64,000 nt of DNA from Alistipes sp. (GCA_017474235.1 JAFVIB010000008.1:16002-80001); one strand, 5' to 3'. Positions 26,935 through 36,282 are shown, counted from the stretch's first letter. The notes: generated from the letters alone by a model not told the origin. Numbers and translations: made by a program.

Positions 26935-28769
26935 AACGACTAATTTTATATATAGCCGCACTATGCTCTATATCAGTCGTTTACGCACAAGATAAGCCCC
27001 TAAAAGTGGCTCTGCTTGCCGACCTGCATATCTCGCCGGAGAATTACAACGACTCCATAATGCCGACCCTTGTAGATGATGTAAATAGCGAGAAGTACGA
27101 CCTTGTAGTCGTTGCAGGAGATATTACCAATATGGGTAGCGATGAGGAGTTAAAGTGCGCCCATAACCACCTAAAAGGCATAATTCATCGCCAGCTTGTC
27201 ACACACGGAAATCACGAAACCACTTGGAGCCAAAGTGGTGGTAAAGATTTTGAGAAGTATTGGGGTCACAACGGTTGCACAACCGCATCGGTAGGAGGAT
27301 ACCTCTTTGTAGCATACCCTGCCGGACCATTCGTCAAGATGGCTGATGGCACTGCGCAAGATGGGCAACGCCTTGCTTGGGTCGAAAAACAGCTCAAAAA
27401 GGGTGGCAAAAAGGGTATTATCTCGGTATGTCACTATCCACTCAATGATGATTTGACAAACCGACAAGAGATTGTATCTCTACTCAAGCAATATGGTGTA
27501 AGTGCCTCACTTGCCGGACATTACCACGAGCCGCGACTGATGAATTGCGACTCTCTGCCGTGCATTGTAGGGCGCAGTCTTATGCTGCCAAAGGGCAAGG
27601 AGCGCAATTACGGATATACGGTGCTGACACTCAAAAACGACTCGATTTTTGTTGCCGAAAAACTCATCGGTCAGCGCGCCACCGATTGCTACGCCATTTC
27701 TCAGCGCACAGACAGCCGTGTGAATAGCTTGGAGTGCGACCCACTGCCCGAGCCACTATCCGAAGGGGAGTTCAAGGCAGAGCGCGTAATATCAGACAAT
27801 GCAGCCATATACACCGCCGCACAAGTGGTCGATAGAGTGCTATACTACGGAAATTCTGCCGGCGAGGTCAAGGCTTACAACACTGATACTAAGGAGTTTA
27901 TATGGACAAAACTATTTAAAGACCCAATATACTCGACACCGGTAATAGATGGCAGTCTTATCATTGTAGCTACGCTCAGTCAAGGCATCGTGGCTCTAAA
28001 TAGAGAGAACGGCAGGGTAGTGTGGCGCAATAACGACAGCAACAGCTACATCGGCAACGGCATTGTGGAGGACCACTATTTATATATAGGTACGCAGGGG
28101 GTAATGCGCAAGATAGATTGCATCAACGGCAAAACCGTGTGGAAATTTGCTTTCTCTGACCAACATCCTCAAGGCAGACCGACAGTGGCTGAGGGCAAAT
28201 TACTCTTCGGTGCGTGGGATTGTCACCTATATTGTGTTGATTGTCAGAGTGGTAAAGAGTTATGGCGTTGGAATAACGGCTCTCAAAACAAGCTCTTCTC
28301 CCCCGGTCATATCATACCAAGAGTAGCCGACGGAAGAGTGATGATTGTTGCACCGGATAGATATATGACCAATATTGACCTTGCTACGGGCAAGACAATT
28401 TGGCGAATAAAGCAGCGTAAAGTTCGTGAAAGTACAGGTTTAAGTAGCGACGGTAAAATATTCTATGCCAAGACAATGGATGGTGAGATGATTGCTGTGC
28501 CGATGACCGCAAACAGCTACACGGAGCAGTGGTGCAAGGATGTTGGTTGGGGTTATGACCACAACTTCTGTCCTCTGACGGTTAGCGATGGCATTGTCTA
28601 TATGGCAAATCGTCGTGGCAAGGTTGCTGCAGTGACCGAGAGTGGTGAAAGAGTGGGTGTCGGCAAATTTGCCAATTCGGCAGCAAATGACCTGCGAGCC
28701 GACAGTGATGGCGATATATGGGTCAGCTTTATAGAGGGTGTCATTTGGCGATTGAAACCCAAAAAGTAG
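26931..28769 (+). CDS. Secreted metallophosphoesterase fused to a PQQ-like beta-propeller
   Basis: 612 residues. Signal peptide ends at VVYAQD (residue ~20). Residues 25-250 carry the calcineurin-type metal motifs LLADLHIS, VVVAGDIT, THGNHE, VCHYPLNDD and LAGHYHEPR. Residues ~280-610 contain repeated PQQ-like blades (YYGNSAGEVKAYNTDTKEFIW, GIVALNRENGRVVWR, LYCVDCQSGKELWRW, MTNIDLATGKTIWRI, EGVIWRLKP). The propeller probably binds a ligand or the envelope; substrate unknown. It overlaps the XRE gene by 4 bp. Confidence 0.88.
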   Translation: MKRLILYIAALCSISVVYAQDKPLKVALLADLHISPENYNDSIMPTLVDDVNSEKYDLVVVAGDITNMGSDEELKCAHNHLKGIIHRQLVTHGNHETTWSQSGGKDFEKYWGHNGCTTASVGGYLFVAYPAGPFVKMADGTAQDGQRLAWVEKQLKKGGKKGIISVCHYPLNDDLTNRQEIVSLLKQYGVSASLAGHYHEPRLMNCDSLPCIVGRSLMLPKGKERNYGYTVLTLKNDSIFVAEKLIGQRATDCYAISQRTDSRVNSLECDPLPEPLSEGEFKAERVISDNAAIYTAAQVVDRVLYYGNSAGEVKAYNTDTKEFIWTKLFKDPIYSTPVIDGSLIIVATLSQGIVALNRENGRVVWRNNDSNSYIGNGIVEDHYLYIGTQGVMRKIDCINGKTVWKFAFSDQHPQGRPTVAEGKLLFGAWDCHLYCVDCQSGKELWRWNNGSQNKLFSPGHIIPRVADGRVMIVAPDRYMTNIDLATGKTIWRIKQRKVRESTGLSSDGKIFYAKTMDGEMIAVPMTANSYTEQWCKDVGWGYDHNFCPLTVSDGIVYMANRRGKVAAVTESGERVGVGKFANSAANDLRADSDGDIWVSFIEGVIWRLKPKK

Positions 28770-28833
28770 CCATTTGGTCAATAAAATGTCAATAAAAATC
28801 GCTCTTTGCGGTACAACAAATAGAGAAAAAGAG

Positions 28834-28841
28834 TAATTTTG
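28834..28841 (+). promoter_or_regulatory. -7 box of gdhA
   Basis: TAATTTTG, about 26 bp before ATG 28868. A TTTG lies upstream at 28805-28808, but the spacing of 25 bp is too long to be convincing. Confidence 0.4.
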
Positions 28842-28867
28842 TAGCGTCGAAAAATTTTTGGTTAGTT

Positions 28868-30223
28868 ATGGAGAGACAAGCAAAAGAGTATGTTGAGAAT
28901 TTCATGGCGCAGATTATCGCCAGAAATCCAAATGAGCCGGAGTTTCATCAGGCTGTACGCGAGGTTGCAGAGTCGCTGGCACCGTATATTGTTGCAGATC
29001 CTGCCCTCCAGCAGCTTAAGATTTTAGAGCGCATCGCAGAGCCGGAGCGTGTGATTATCTTCCGCGTGCCGTGGCTCAATGACCGTGGAGAGATAGAGAT
29101 TAACCGCGGTTTCCGTGTGCAGATGAATAGCGCGTTGGGTCCATATAAGGGCGGTATTCGTTTCCACACCTCTGTAAATCTGAGTATTATGAAGTTCCTT
29201 GCTTTCGAGCAGACATTCAAAAACAGCCTTACAACCCTGCCTATGGGTGGCGGAAAGGGTGGCTCGGACTTCAATCCAAAGGGTCGCTCAGATAACGAGG
29301 TAATGCGTTTCTGCCAGTCCTTTATGACAGAGCTGTATCGTCATATCGGTCAAGATACAGATGTTCCTGCAGGAGATATTGGCGTTGGCGGTCGTGAAAT
29401 TGGCTATATGTTTGGTCAATACAAGCGTCTGCGCGATGAGTTTACAGGCACATTTACAGGCAAGGGTCTTGGATGGGGCGGCTCACTGCTTCGTCCCGAG
29501 GCTACGGGATATGGTCTGTGCTACTTCACACAGCAGATGCTCGCAACTCGCGGCGAGAGTTTTGAGGGCAAGAGAGTGTGTGTATCGGGCTCCGGAAATG
29601 TTGCACAGCACGCAGCCGAGAAGGCTATGCGCTTAGGTGCAAAGGTTGTAACTCTCTCAGACTCTTCAGGTTACATATATGACTCCGATGGATTTACCGA
29701 GGAGAAGATTCAGTATGTAAAACTACTTAAGAATGTATATCGCGGCAGAATTAAGGAGTATGCAGACAAGTATCCTGCAGCTCAGTACTTTGCCGGTGAG
29801 CGTCCTTGGTCAGTAAAGTGTGACATCGCTCTGCCTTGTGCAACTCAAAATGAGTTGAATGGCGAGGAGGCGCAAACTCTTGTAAACAATGGTTGTTTCT
29901 GCGTTGCCGAGGGCGCAAATATGCCATCTACACCTGAGGCTATCGAGGTATTCTTAACACATAAGCTCCTCTATGCTCCGGGTAAGGCTTCAAATGCGGG
30001 CGGTGTTGCCACTTCGGGTCTTGAGATGTCACAGAACTCTATGCGTATCAAGTGGACAGCCGAGGAGGTTGATGAGAAGCTGCACTCTATTATGCAGAAT
30101 ATCCACGAGGTTTGTACAAAATATGGTACAGAGGAGGATGGATATGTAAACTATGTCAAGGGTGCAAATATCGGAGGCTTTATGAAGGTTGCCGAGGCTA
30201 TGATGGCTCAGGGTTGCGTATAG
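28868..30223 (+). CDS. gdhA: Glutamate dehydrogenase, hexameric type
   Basis: 451 residues. Interconverts 2-oxoglutarate plus ammonium and glutamate. N-terminal RVPWLNDRGEIEINRGFRVQMNSALGPYKGGIRFH, catalytic LPMGGGKGGSDFNPKGRS with the active-site lysine near residue 130, DVPAGDIGVGGREIGYMFGQY, and the coenzyme-binding CVSGSGNVAQHAAEKAMRLG. The length and FNPKGRSD segment resemble NADP-type enzymes, but specificity was not tested. Relevant to the ammonia-dependent carbamoyl phosphate idea later in the window. Confidence 0.95.
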   Translation: MERQAKEYVENFMAQIIARNPNEPEFHQAVREVAESLAPYIVADPALQQLKILERIAEPERVIIFRVPWLNDRGEIEINRGFRVQMNSALGPYKGGIRFHTSVNLSIMKFLAFEQTFKNSLTTLPMGGGKGGSDFNPKGRSDNEVMRFCQSFMTELYRHIGQDTDVPAGDIGVGGREIGYMFGQYKRLRDEFTGTFTGKGLGWGGSLLRPEATGYGLCYFTQQMLATRGESFEGKRVCVSGSGNVAQHAAEKAMRLGAKVVTLSDSSGYIYDSDGFTEEKIQYVKLLKNVYRGRIKEYADKYPAAQYFAGERPWSVKCDIALPCATQNELNGEEAQTLVNNGCFCVAEGANMPSTPEAIEVFLTHKLLYAPGKASNAGGVATSGLEMSQNSMRIKWTAEEVDEKLHSIMQNIHEVCTKYGTEEDGYVNYVKGANIGGFMKVAEAMMAQGCV

Positions 30224-30250
30224 CAAAGCTACGACATACTAAAAACAACA

Positions 30251-30287
30251 AAAGCAAACAATCTTTTTTACGATTGTTTGCTTTTTT
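30251..30287 (+). terminator. Intrinsic terminator of gdhA, overlapping the next promoter
   Basis: 13-bp stem AAAGCAAACAATC (30251-30263 with 30272-30284), T-rich loop, then CTTTTTT. The TTTG in its 3' arm (30277-30280) is also the -33 box of the MBL operon. Confidence 0.9.
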
Positions 30288-30308
30288 AATATCTTTTGCA
30301 TACTTTTG
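30277..30308 (+). promoter_or_regulatory. Promoter of the MBL lipoprotein operon
   Basis: TTTG (30277-30280), 20 bp, TACTTTTG (30301-30308); leader about 23 nt to ATG 30337. Confidence 0.75.
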
Positions 30309-30336
30309 CATTATACAAAACCTAAAAACAATCGTT

Positions 30337-31596
30337 ATGAAAAAATTTACATTCTATCTGTCACTCATTGCTCTGCTGGTCACCTCCTGCGACAATGAAG
30401 GCAAAGGGGCTTACAACGGTCCGGGAATTGGCGGCGATGACACCGAGAAGGTAAAAGTCGGAGAGCAACTACCTGCTTGGGAAGAGGGTTGCTTTGACAT
30501 TCACTTTATCAACACTGCCCGAGGCGAATGTTGTTTCTACATCCTTCCAGATGGCACAACTCTGCTCGTAGATGCCGGAGAGGTTGAAGGCGATAGTGCT
30601 ATGAATCTAACTCCAAACAAGGAGACACGCCCATACATCACCTATGCCAACTACATCAAGCACTTTATGCCGAAGGGTAAGACAGCTATCGACTACTGCG
30701 CCCCTTCGCACTTCCACACCGACCATATAGGTAGCAAGGATATGGTTACAGAGACAGCTCCTGCCGGATACAGAAAGTCAGGACTTACGGCTCTCTACGA
30801 TTTAGTGCCGTATAACCATATTTTAGACCGTGCATATCCGGACTATCCTACAGATGACAAACACGAGACAGTTCCTCGAATTGACGGTCAGTTGGCTGTA
30901 GATTGGGGTAAATTTGTTAAGTGGGGCGTAAAAGAGAAGGAGTTTACCGCAGAGCGTTTTACTCCGGGCGAGAAGCAGATTGTTATGGTAAACAATCCGA
31001 GCAAGTACAGCGACTTCTCTATTCTCAATATCTGTGCAAATGGTTTTGTTGTAGGCAAAGACAGCAATGGCAAAAATATCATATTGGGAAAGAAATCCGG
31101 TGTTGGTAATGCTGCATCGTGTGGTTTCCATGTGAAATATGGAAAGTTTGACTATATTGCTTGCGGTGACTTGGTAAGCACTGCTCAGAACTTGGTTGCC
31201 AGATATTTCAGAGATTTTATCGGTGATGGTAATTTGGACTCTTTCAAGTGTCACCACCACTTAGCATCAAATGGCTGGGGCTCAGAGATGCAAGAGCTCA
31301 ACTTCAATCCTCGATTTATCTTAAATCACTGTTTTTCAACAGTTAAGCCGGATGTAGGACAGCTGCTCTATGTACTGCCTATCAAGAATGGATTTTTTGC
31401 AACCAACCTCCATCCGGAGATTGTGGCAAACAGCGACTTTGTTAGCAATAACCTTATTAAGCAGATTAATGGCTATGACGGTCACATCGTTCTTCGTGTA
31501 GAAGCAGGTGGCAGTAGCTTTAGTATCTATATGCTCGACGATAGTGACTTTGAGTATCGCGTAAAATCCACTCACGGACCTTATAAATCTAAATAA
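30337..31596 (+). CDS. MBL-fold lipoprotein 1 of 3 (ComEC/Rec2-like hydrolase)
   Basis: 419 residues from ATG 30337; lipobox LVTSC (Cys18). After a glycine-rich linker comes LPAWEEGCFDIHFINTARGECCFYILPDGTTLLVDAGE, the opening of ComEC-like metallo-beta-lactamase domains. The metal motif is SHFHTDHIGS (near residues 123-132), later IACGDLVS and FKCHHHLASNGWG supply an Asp and further His. The metal site looks complete, so hydrolysis, perhaps of phosphodiesters, is plausible; the substrate is unknown. First of three tandem paralogues, 11 bp before the next. Confidence 0.8.
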   Translation: MKKFTFYLSLIALLVTSCDNEGKGAYNGPGIGGDDTEKVKVGEQLPAWEEGCFDIHFINTARGECCFYILPDGTTLLVDAGEVEGDSAMNLTPNKETRPYITYANYIKHFMPKGKTAIDYCAPSHFHTDHIGSKDMVTETAPAGYRKSGLTALYDLVPYNHILDRAYPDYPTDDKHETVPRIDGQLAVDWGKFVKWGVKEKEFTAERFTPGEKQIVMVNNPSKYSDFSILNICANGFVVGKDSNGKNIILGKKSGVGNAASCGFHVKYGKFDYIACGDLVSTAQNLVARYFRDFIGDGNLDSFKCHHHLASNGWGSEMQELNFNPRFILNHCFSTVKPDVGQLLYVLPIKNGFFATNLHPEIVANSDFVSNNLIKQINGYDGHIVLRVEAGGSSFSIYMLDDSDFEYRVKSTHGPYKSK

Positions 31597-31607
31597 CCAT
31601 AAACACT

Positions 31608-32852
31608 ATGAAAAGAGTAACTATTTTTCTTTCTCTATGTGCTTTACTGTGCATATCTTGTATCAATAACAGCCGCACAGCGACTGACAATAACAGACCA
31701 ACCCTTGCCGTTACTGTAGATCAGACTCTTCCGGCTTGGAGTGAGGGTTGTCTTGACATCCACTTTATCAACACAGGTCGTGGCGAGTGCTGTTTCTACA
31801 TTCTTCCCGACGGAACAACCCTTTTGGTAGATGCCGGCGAGGTTGTTGAGGATGATATTACCGTCGAGCAGCGTCCAAACAAAGAGACTCGACCATATAT
31901 CACATTTGCAAAGTATATCAAGCACTTTTTACCGGAGGGCAAGAGTGCAGTTGACTACTGTTCACCTTCACACTTCCATATCGACCATATCGGAAGCAAG
32001 GATGCAGCAACCGAGACCTCTCCTGTGGGCTATCGCAAGTCAGGATTGTTGGCTCTCTACGATTTAGTGCCATACAACCACATTCTCGACAGAGCATACC
32101 CAACCTACGCAGAGGATGACAAAACTCCGTCACTCAGCGGCGAGCTGTCACAAGATTGGGCTACATTTGTCACTTGGGGCGTAAAAGAGGGTAAGTTTAC
32201 AGCCGATCGCTTCACTGCAGGCAAGGAGCAGATTGTTATGCTCAACAATGCCGAGAAGTACAATAACTTCTCTATCCTCAACATCTGCGCAAATGGTTTT
32301 GTTGTAGGCAAGGATAAGGAGGGTAACACTGCTGTACTCGGCTCGAAGCAAAAGAGTGGCGGTAACTCCTCTTCTTGTGGTTTCCATATCAACTATGGTA
32401 ATTTTGACTATATTGCTTGCGGTGATTTGGTAGGCTCTCCACAGAACCGTTTGGCTTACTACTTCCGTGACTTTATCGGAGATGGTAATCTCGACGCTTT
32501 CAAGTGCAACCACCACTTAGCAGGCAACTCTTGGGGTACACAGATGCAGCAGTGCAACTTCAACCCACGAATTATTCTAAACCACTGCTTTACAAACAAC
32601 AAGCCTCATGTCGATAGACTTAAGCATGTTCTTACCTTTACAGAGGGTTTCTATGCAACGAACATACACCCTGACATCTTTGTAAATGAAGATGTCAAAG
32701 CAAATAAGCTGATAGATAAAATGACCGCATTTAATGGTCATGTAGTCCTCAGAGTGGCTCCCGGGGGCGAGAAGTTCTATGTCTATATGCTCGATGACAG
32801 CGACTTCGAGTACAAAGTCAAATTTGTTTGCGGACCTTATATCTCTAAATAA
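31608..32852 (+). CDS. MBL-fold lipoprotein 2 of 3
   Basis: 414 residues, lipobox LLCISC (Cys18). Very similar to its upstream neighbour through the whole domain: GCLDIHFINTGRGECCFYIL, SPSHFHIDHIGSKD (HxHxDH kept although the x is Ile), YNHILDRAYPTY, FVTWGVKEGKFTADRFT, ACGDLVG and FKCNHHLAGNSWG. It differs mostly in the leader and the loop around residues 85-95 (VVEDDITVEQR). Evidently arose by tandem duplication. The third copy begins 14 bp after its stop. Confidence 0.8.
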   Translation: MKRVTIFLSLCALLCISCINNSRTATDNNRPTLAVTVDQTLPAWSEGCLDIHFINTGRGECCFYILPDGTTLLVDAGEVVEDDITVEQRPNKETRPYITFAKYIKHFLPEGKSAVDYCSPSHFHIDHIGSKDAATETSPVGYRKSGLLALYDLVPYNHILDRAYPTYAEDDKTPSLSGELSQDWATFVTWGVKEGKFTADRFTAGKEQIVMLNNAEKYNNFSILNICANGFVVGKDKEGNTAVLGSKQKSGGNSSSCGFHINYGNFDYIACGDLVGSPQNRLAYYFRDFIGDGNLDAFKCNHHLAGNSWGTQMQQCNFNPRIILNHCFTNNKPHVDRLKHVLTFTEGFYATNIHPDIFVNEDVKANKLIDKMTAFNGHVVLRVAPGGEKFYVYMLDDSDFEYKVKFVCGPYISK

Positions 32853-32866
32853 TCAGACTTACAATT

Positions 32867-34069
32867 ATGAAAAAATATATTCTCATTTTACCTCTTATTG
32901 CACTACTCAGTGTTGCTTGTAATAACAAGAGTTTTGATACTCAAGTAGGTCAGACACTCCCCGCTTGGAGTGAGGGTTGCCTCGATATTCATTTTATCAA
33001 TTCCGGCAAAGGAGAGTGTTGTTTTTACATACTCCCAGACGGCACAACTCTGCTCGTTGATGCAGGCGAGGTAATCGACAAGAACAAGGGTGTGGCACAG
33101 CGTCCAAACAGAGAGACTCGCCCATATATCACATACACAAAGTATATCAAGCACTTTTTACCTAATGGTGCAGAAGCAATTGATTACTGCCTTCCGACAC
33201 ACCTCCATACTGACCATATCGGCAGCAGTGTGAATGTATCAGGAGTAGCACCGGCTGGTTATCGTAAGTCAGGTCTTACAGCCATCTATGACCAAATTGC
33301 ATACAAGCACATCCTCGACCGAGCATACCCAACATATACAGAGGATAGCGTAACCCCAAAGCTAGAGGGTCAGCTCTCAAAAGATTGGGCTACATTTGTC
33401 ACTTGGGGTGTCAATGAGGGTAAGTTTACCGCAGAGCGTTTTACCCCGGGAAAGGAGCAGATTGTTCTTCTTAACAATGCCGACAAGTATGATAACTTCT
33501 CTGTATTTAATATCTGCGCTAACGGCTTTGCGTGGGGTAAAGATAATGCCGGCAACGGAATGTTAATCGGCGGTAAGCCATACAGAGGTGGTAATCCTGC
33601 ATCTTGCGGTTTCCATCTTAAGTACGGCAAGTTTGACTATGTGGCTTGTGGCGATGTTTCGTGGACATCACAAGATATGACAGCCTTCTATTTCCGTGAC
33701 TATATCGGTAATAACGCTCTCGATGTCTGCAAAACTAACCACCACTTAGCTCACAACGGCTGGGGAAAGATGATGCGCACATTCAACTTCGACCCACAAG
33801 TTGTTTTGAGCCATAGTTTTGCAAGCAACAAGCCTTATCCGGAGCCACTTGCATACATTTTACCTCGTATCAAGGCTTTCTTTGCAACCAATATCCATCC
33901 CGATATTGCAGCGGAACACAAGGAGCTTATCGACCAAATTACCGACTATGGCGGTCATCTCGTACTCAGAGTAGCCCCCGGAGGTAATAAGTTCTATGTC
34001 TATATGCTTGACGATGGCGACTTTGAGTATCGTGTAAAATCAATTCACGGACCTTACACATCAAGATAG
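32867..34069 (+). CDS. MBL-fold lipoprotein 3 of 3
   Basis: 400 residues, lipobox LLSVAC (Cys18) with the shortest linker of the three. Metal motif LPTHLHTDHIGS, later VACGDVSW and KTNHHLAHNGWG. It is the most divergent copy (IYDQIAYKHILDRAYP; FAWGKDNAGNGMLIGGKPYRG) but keeps all candidate metal ligands, so the three are probably all active and may differ in substrate. A strong terminator follows. Confidence 0.8.
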   Translation: MKKYILILPLIALLSVACNNKSFDTQVGQTLPAWSEGCLDIHFINSGKGECCFYILPDGTTLLVDAGEVIDKNKGVAQRPNRETRPYITYTKYIKHFLPNGAEAIDYCLPTHLHTDHIGSSVNVSGVAPAGYRKSGLTAIYDQIAYKHILDRAYPTYTEDSVTPKLEGQLSKDWATFVTWGVNEGKFTAERFTPGKEQIVLLNNADKYDNFSVFNICANGFAWGKDNAGNGMLIGGKPYRGGNPASCGFHLKYGKFDYVACGDVSWTSQDMTAFYFRDYIGNNALDVCKTNHHLAHNGWGKMMRTFNFDPQVVLSHSFASNKPYPEPLAYILPRIKAFFATNIHPDIAAEHKELIDQITDYGGHLVLRVAPGGNKFYVYMLDDGDFEYRVKSIHGPYTSR

Positions 34070-34073
34070 CAAG

Positions 34074-34110
34074 ATATGGGCTGTAGTGTACTACAGCCCA
34101 TATTTTTTTT
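34074..34110 (+). terminator. Intrinsic terminator of the MBL operon
   Basis: Perfect inverted repeat ATATGGGCTGTAGT (34074-34087 with 34090-34103), then eight T. Confidence 0.92.
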
Positions 34111-34413
34111 GCACTCCGCCCATTCCTTGCACCATTTTATCGTCAGGATTTGCACTCCGCTCATAGTTTGCACTATTTTATCGTCAGAGTGGGGCATTTA
34201 CAACGCTGCGATTAAGCCGAGGGAGCAGCAGTCGCACACCGTAGGTGCAAAAGACGAGAATTGAAAACGGGAGCTTGCTCACTGATTTTCAATTTCGACT
34301 TTTGAAGTGCTTGCACTGCGACTGATATTACCGAGGCGTAGCAGTGAAGGGTCATCAAAGATGAGCCAAGGCTCGATAATTTTCCGAATTGTACTACGCC
34401 CATTCCTTGCACA
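34111..34413. repeat. Nested fragments of inverted-repeat elements
   Basis: Gene-free. Partial left ends of the element family recur at about 34121-34147 and 34165-34209 (ATTTTATCGTCAG core). Between 34231 and 34323 lies a different large inverted repeat: GTCGCAC, GTGCAAAAG and AATTGAAAA on the left pair with TTTTCAATT, CTTTTG-GTGC and GCGAC on the right. This looks like repeated insertion of small hairpin elements into one site. Confidence 0.55.
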
Positions 34414-34540
34414 ATTTTATCGTCAGAGTGGGGTATTTACAAGGCTCGGCTAAAAAGACAACGAAGGGCTGTACTAATCGTACTGCCCTTTGTTGGATTT
34501 TTAGTTAGCCGATGGAAATGCGCCACTATCACGATAAAAT
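34414..34540. repeat. Inverted-repeat element, copy B
   Basis: About 127 bp. Left end ATTTTATCGT plus GTGGGGTATTT (34414-34437) pairs with AAATGCGCCACT and ACGATAAAAT at the right end (34516-34540). GGCTCGGCTAA pairs with TTAGCCG, and AGGGCTGTAC with GTACTGCCCT in the centre. Same architecture and shared sequence with copy A at 17461-17588. Its right end touches the stop codon of the mutase gene. Confidence 0.7.
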
Positions 34541-36282
34541 TACAGATTGAGTTCCGCCTTAATAGCCTCAAACTTAGCATCAAGCGCAGCCTGAACCTCA
34601 TCAAACTGCTCAACAGATGGCAGGGTAGCCTTAACACCGAAGTAGAACTTAATCTTTGGCTCAGTACCTGATGGACGAACAGAGACCTTTGTTCCGTCGG
34701 CAGTTACCCACTGGAGAACATTGCTCTTATCCTCGATACCCTCGATAGGAGACTTAACGCCTGATACGGTATCAAGCACCTCAAGGGTCTTATAATCATA
34801 GACCTGAACAACAGGAGAACCGAGAATAGTCTTTGGAGGGTTAGCACGGAACTCAACCATCATATTCTGAATCTGCTCTGCGCCATCCTTGCCCTTACGA
34901 ACAACATTTACAAGGCTCTCACGGTAGAAACCGAACTTAACATAGAGATCCTGCAACCACTCGTAGAGTGTCATACCCTTTGTATCGCGGCACCAAGCTG
35001 CAGCCTCGGCAGCAAGCGAACAAGCAGAAACACCATCCTTATCGCGTACATAAGAGCCACCAAGATAACCGAATGACTCCTCGCCACCACCAATATAGGT
35101 GTGCTTACCCTCCTGCTCGCGGATAATCTTTGCAATATACTTAAAGCCTGTAAGACAGTTGTAGCACTTAACGCCATAGTGTGCAGCCACAGCATCAGGC
35201 ATCATAGAGGTAACGATAGTCTTAACAACATAGTCGCCCTCCTTAATGAGTCCGAGCTCTGCCCAACGAGTGAGCTGATAGCACATAATGAGCACCAAAG
35301 TCTGATTACCATTAAGAAGTACATAGTCACCCTTACCTGTCTTAAGAGCCACACCAAGACGGTCAGAATCAGGGTCGGTAGCAAGTACGAGGTCTGCATT
35401 CTGTGCCTGTGCAAGGTCGATAGCCATCTGCATAGTCTTGCGCTCCTCAGGATTTGGAGAGGCTACAGTAGGGAAGTTACCATCAAGAACACACTGCTCC
35501 TTAACTGTAATAACATTCTTAAAGCCGAAGTTTGCCAAAGATGCAGGAACAAGATTTACACCCGCACCGTGAAGTGGAGTATAGACAATCTTCATATCGG
35601 CATTATTTGCCACGCACTCAGGAGAGAGAGAAAGAGCCTTGATTGCTGCAAGGTAAATCTTATCAAACTCCTCACCCAAAATAGTGATATTCTCCGGATT
35701 ACCACCTGTAAGCACCTGACTTACCTCAGTAATCTTCTCAACCTCTTTAATAATATTGGTATCATGCGGAGAGGTAACCTGTGAGCCATCCTCCCAATAA
35801 GCCTTATAACCGTTGTACTCCTTCGGGTTGTGAGAAGCGGTAACCATAACACCTGACTGGCACTTCAACTCACGGATAGCGAAACTCAACTCCGGAGTTG
35901 GACGAAGCGCATCAAAGAGGAATACCTTAAAACCGTTTGCTGCAAAAATATCAGCAACACGCTCTGCAAAAGTACGCGAATTGTTTCGAGAATCGTGCGC
36001 AATAGCAACTCTAATCTCCTGACTTGGGAAATTGATTTTCAGATAGTTAGCCAATCCCTGAGTTGCAAAGCCCACGGTGTAGTTGTTCATACGGTTAGTA
36101 CCAACACCCATAATACCGCGCAGACCGCCTGTACCAAACTCAAGATCCTTATAGAAACTCTCAACCAACTCATTGTGGTCGTTCTCCATAAGATGACGCA
36201 CCTGCGCCTTTGTAGCCTCGTCGTAGTCTCCATCGAGCCACGCCTGAGCCTTACTCTGTACTAAAGAATCTAAATTACTCAT
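34540..36282 (-). CDS. Phospho-sugar mutase (alpha-phosphoglucomutase/phosphomannomutase family)
   Basis: 580 residues, the long form of the alpha-D-phosphohexomutase superfamily. GGLRGIMGVGTNRMN at the start of domain 1, phosphoserine loop VMVTASHNPKEYNGYKAYW (Ser near residue 145), metal loop ATDPDSDRLGVA, sugar loop GGGEESFGYLGG and phosphate loop RPSGTEPKIKFYF. Interconverts glucose or mannose 1- and 6-phosphates; the family cannot be narrowed further by eye. A minus-strand TATATTTG (36367-36360) is the likely -7 box. Confidence 0.92.
   Translation of the reverse strand: MSNLDSLVQSKAQAWLDGDYDEATKAQVRHLMENDHNELVESFYKDLEFGTGGLRGIMGVGTNRMNNYTVGFATQGLANYLKINFPSQEIRVAIAHDSRNNSRTFAERVADIFAANGFKVFLFDALRPTPELSFAIRELKCQSGVMVTASHNPKEYNGYKAYWEDGSQVTSPHDTNIIKEVEKITEVSQVLTGGNPENITILGEEFDKIYLAAIKALSLSPECVANNADMKIVYTPLHGAGVNLVPASLANFGFKNVITVKEQCVLDGNFPTVASPNPEERKTMQMAIDLAQAQNADLVLATDPDSDRLGVALKTGKGDYVLLNGNQTLVLIMCYQLTRWAELGLIKEGDYVVKTIVTSMMPDAVAAHYGVKCYNCLTGFKYIAKIIREQEGKHTYIGGGEESFGYLGGSYVRDKDGVSACSLAAEAAAWCRDTKGMTLYEWLQDLYVKFGFYRESLVNVVRKGKDGAEQIQNMMVEFRANPPKTILGSPVVQVYDYKTLEVLDTVSGVKSPIEGIEDKSNVLQWVTADGTKVSVRPSGTEPKIKFYFGVKATLPSVEQFDEVQAALDAKFEAIKAELNL

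Noticed and set aside
34076-34264. 62-codon ORF within the element patch
   Set aside because: Starts in a terminator and reads through inverted-repeat fragments; no coding signature.
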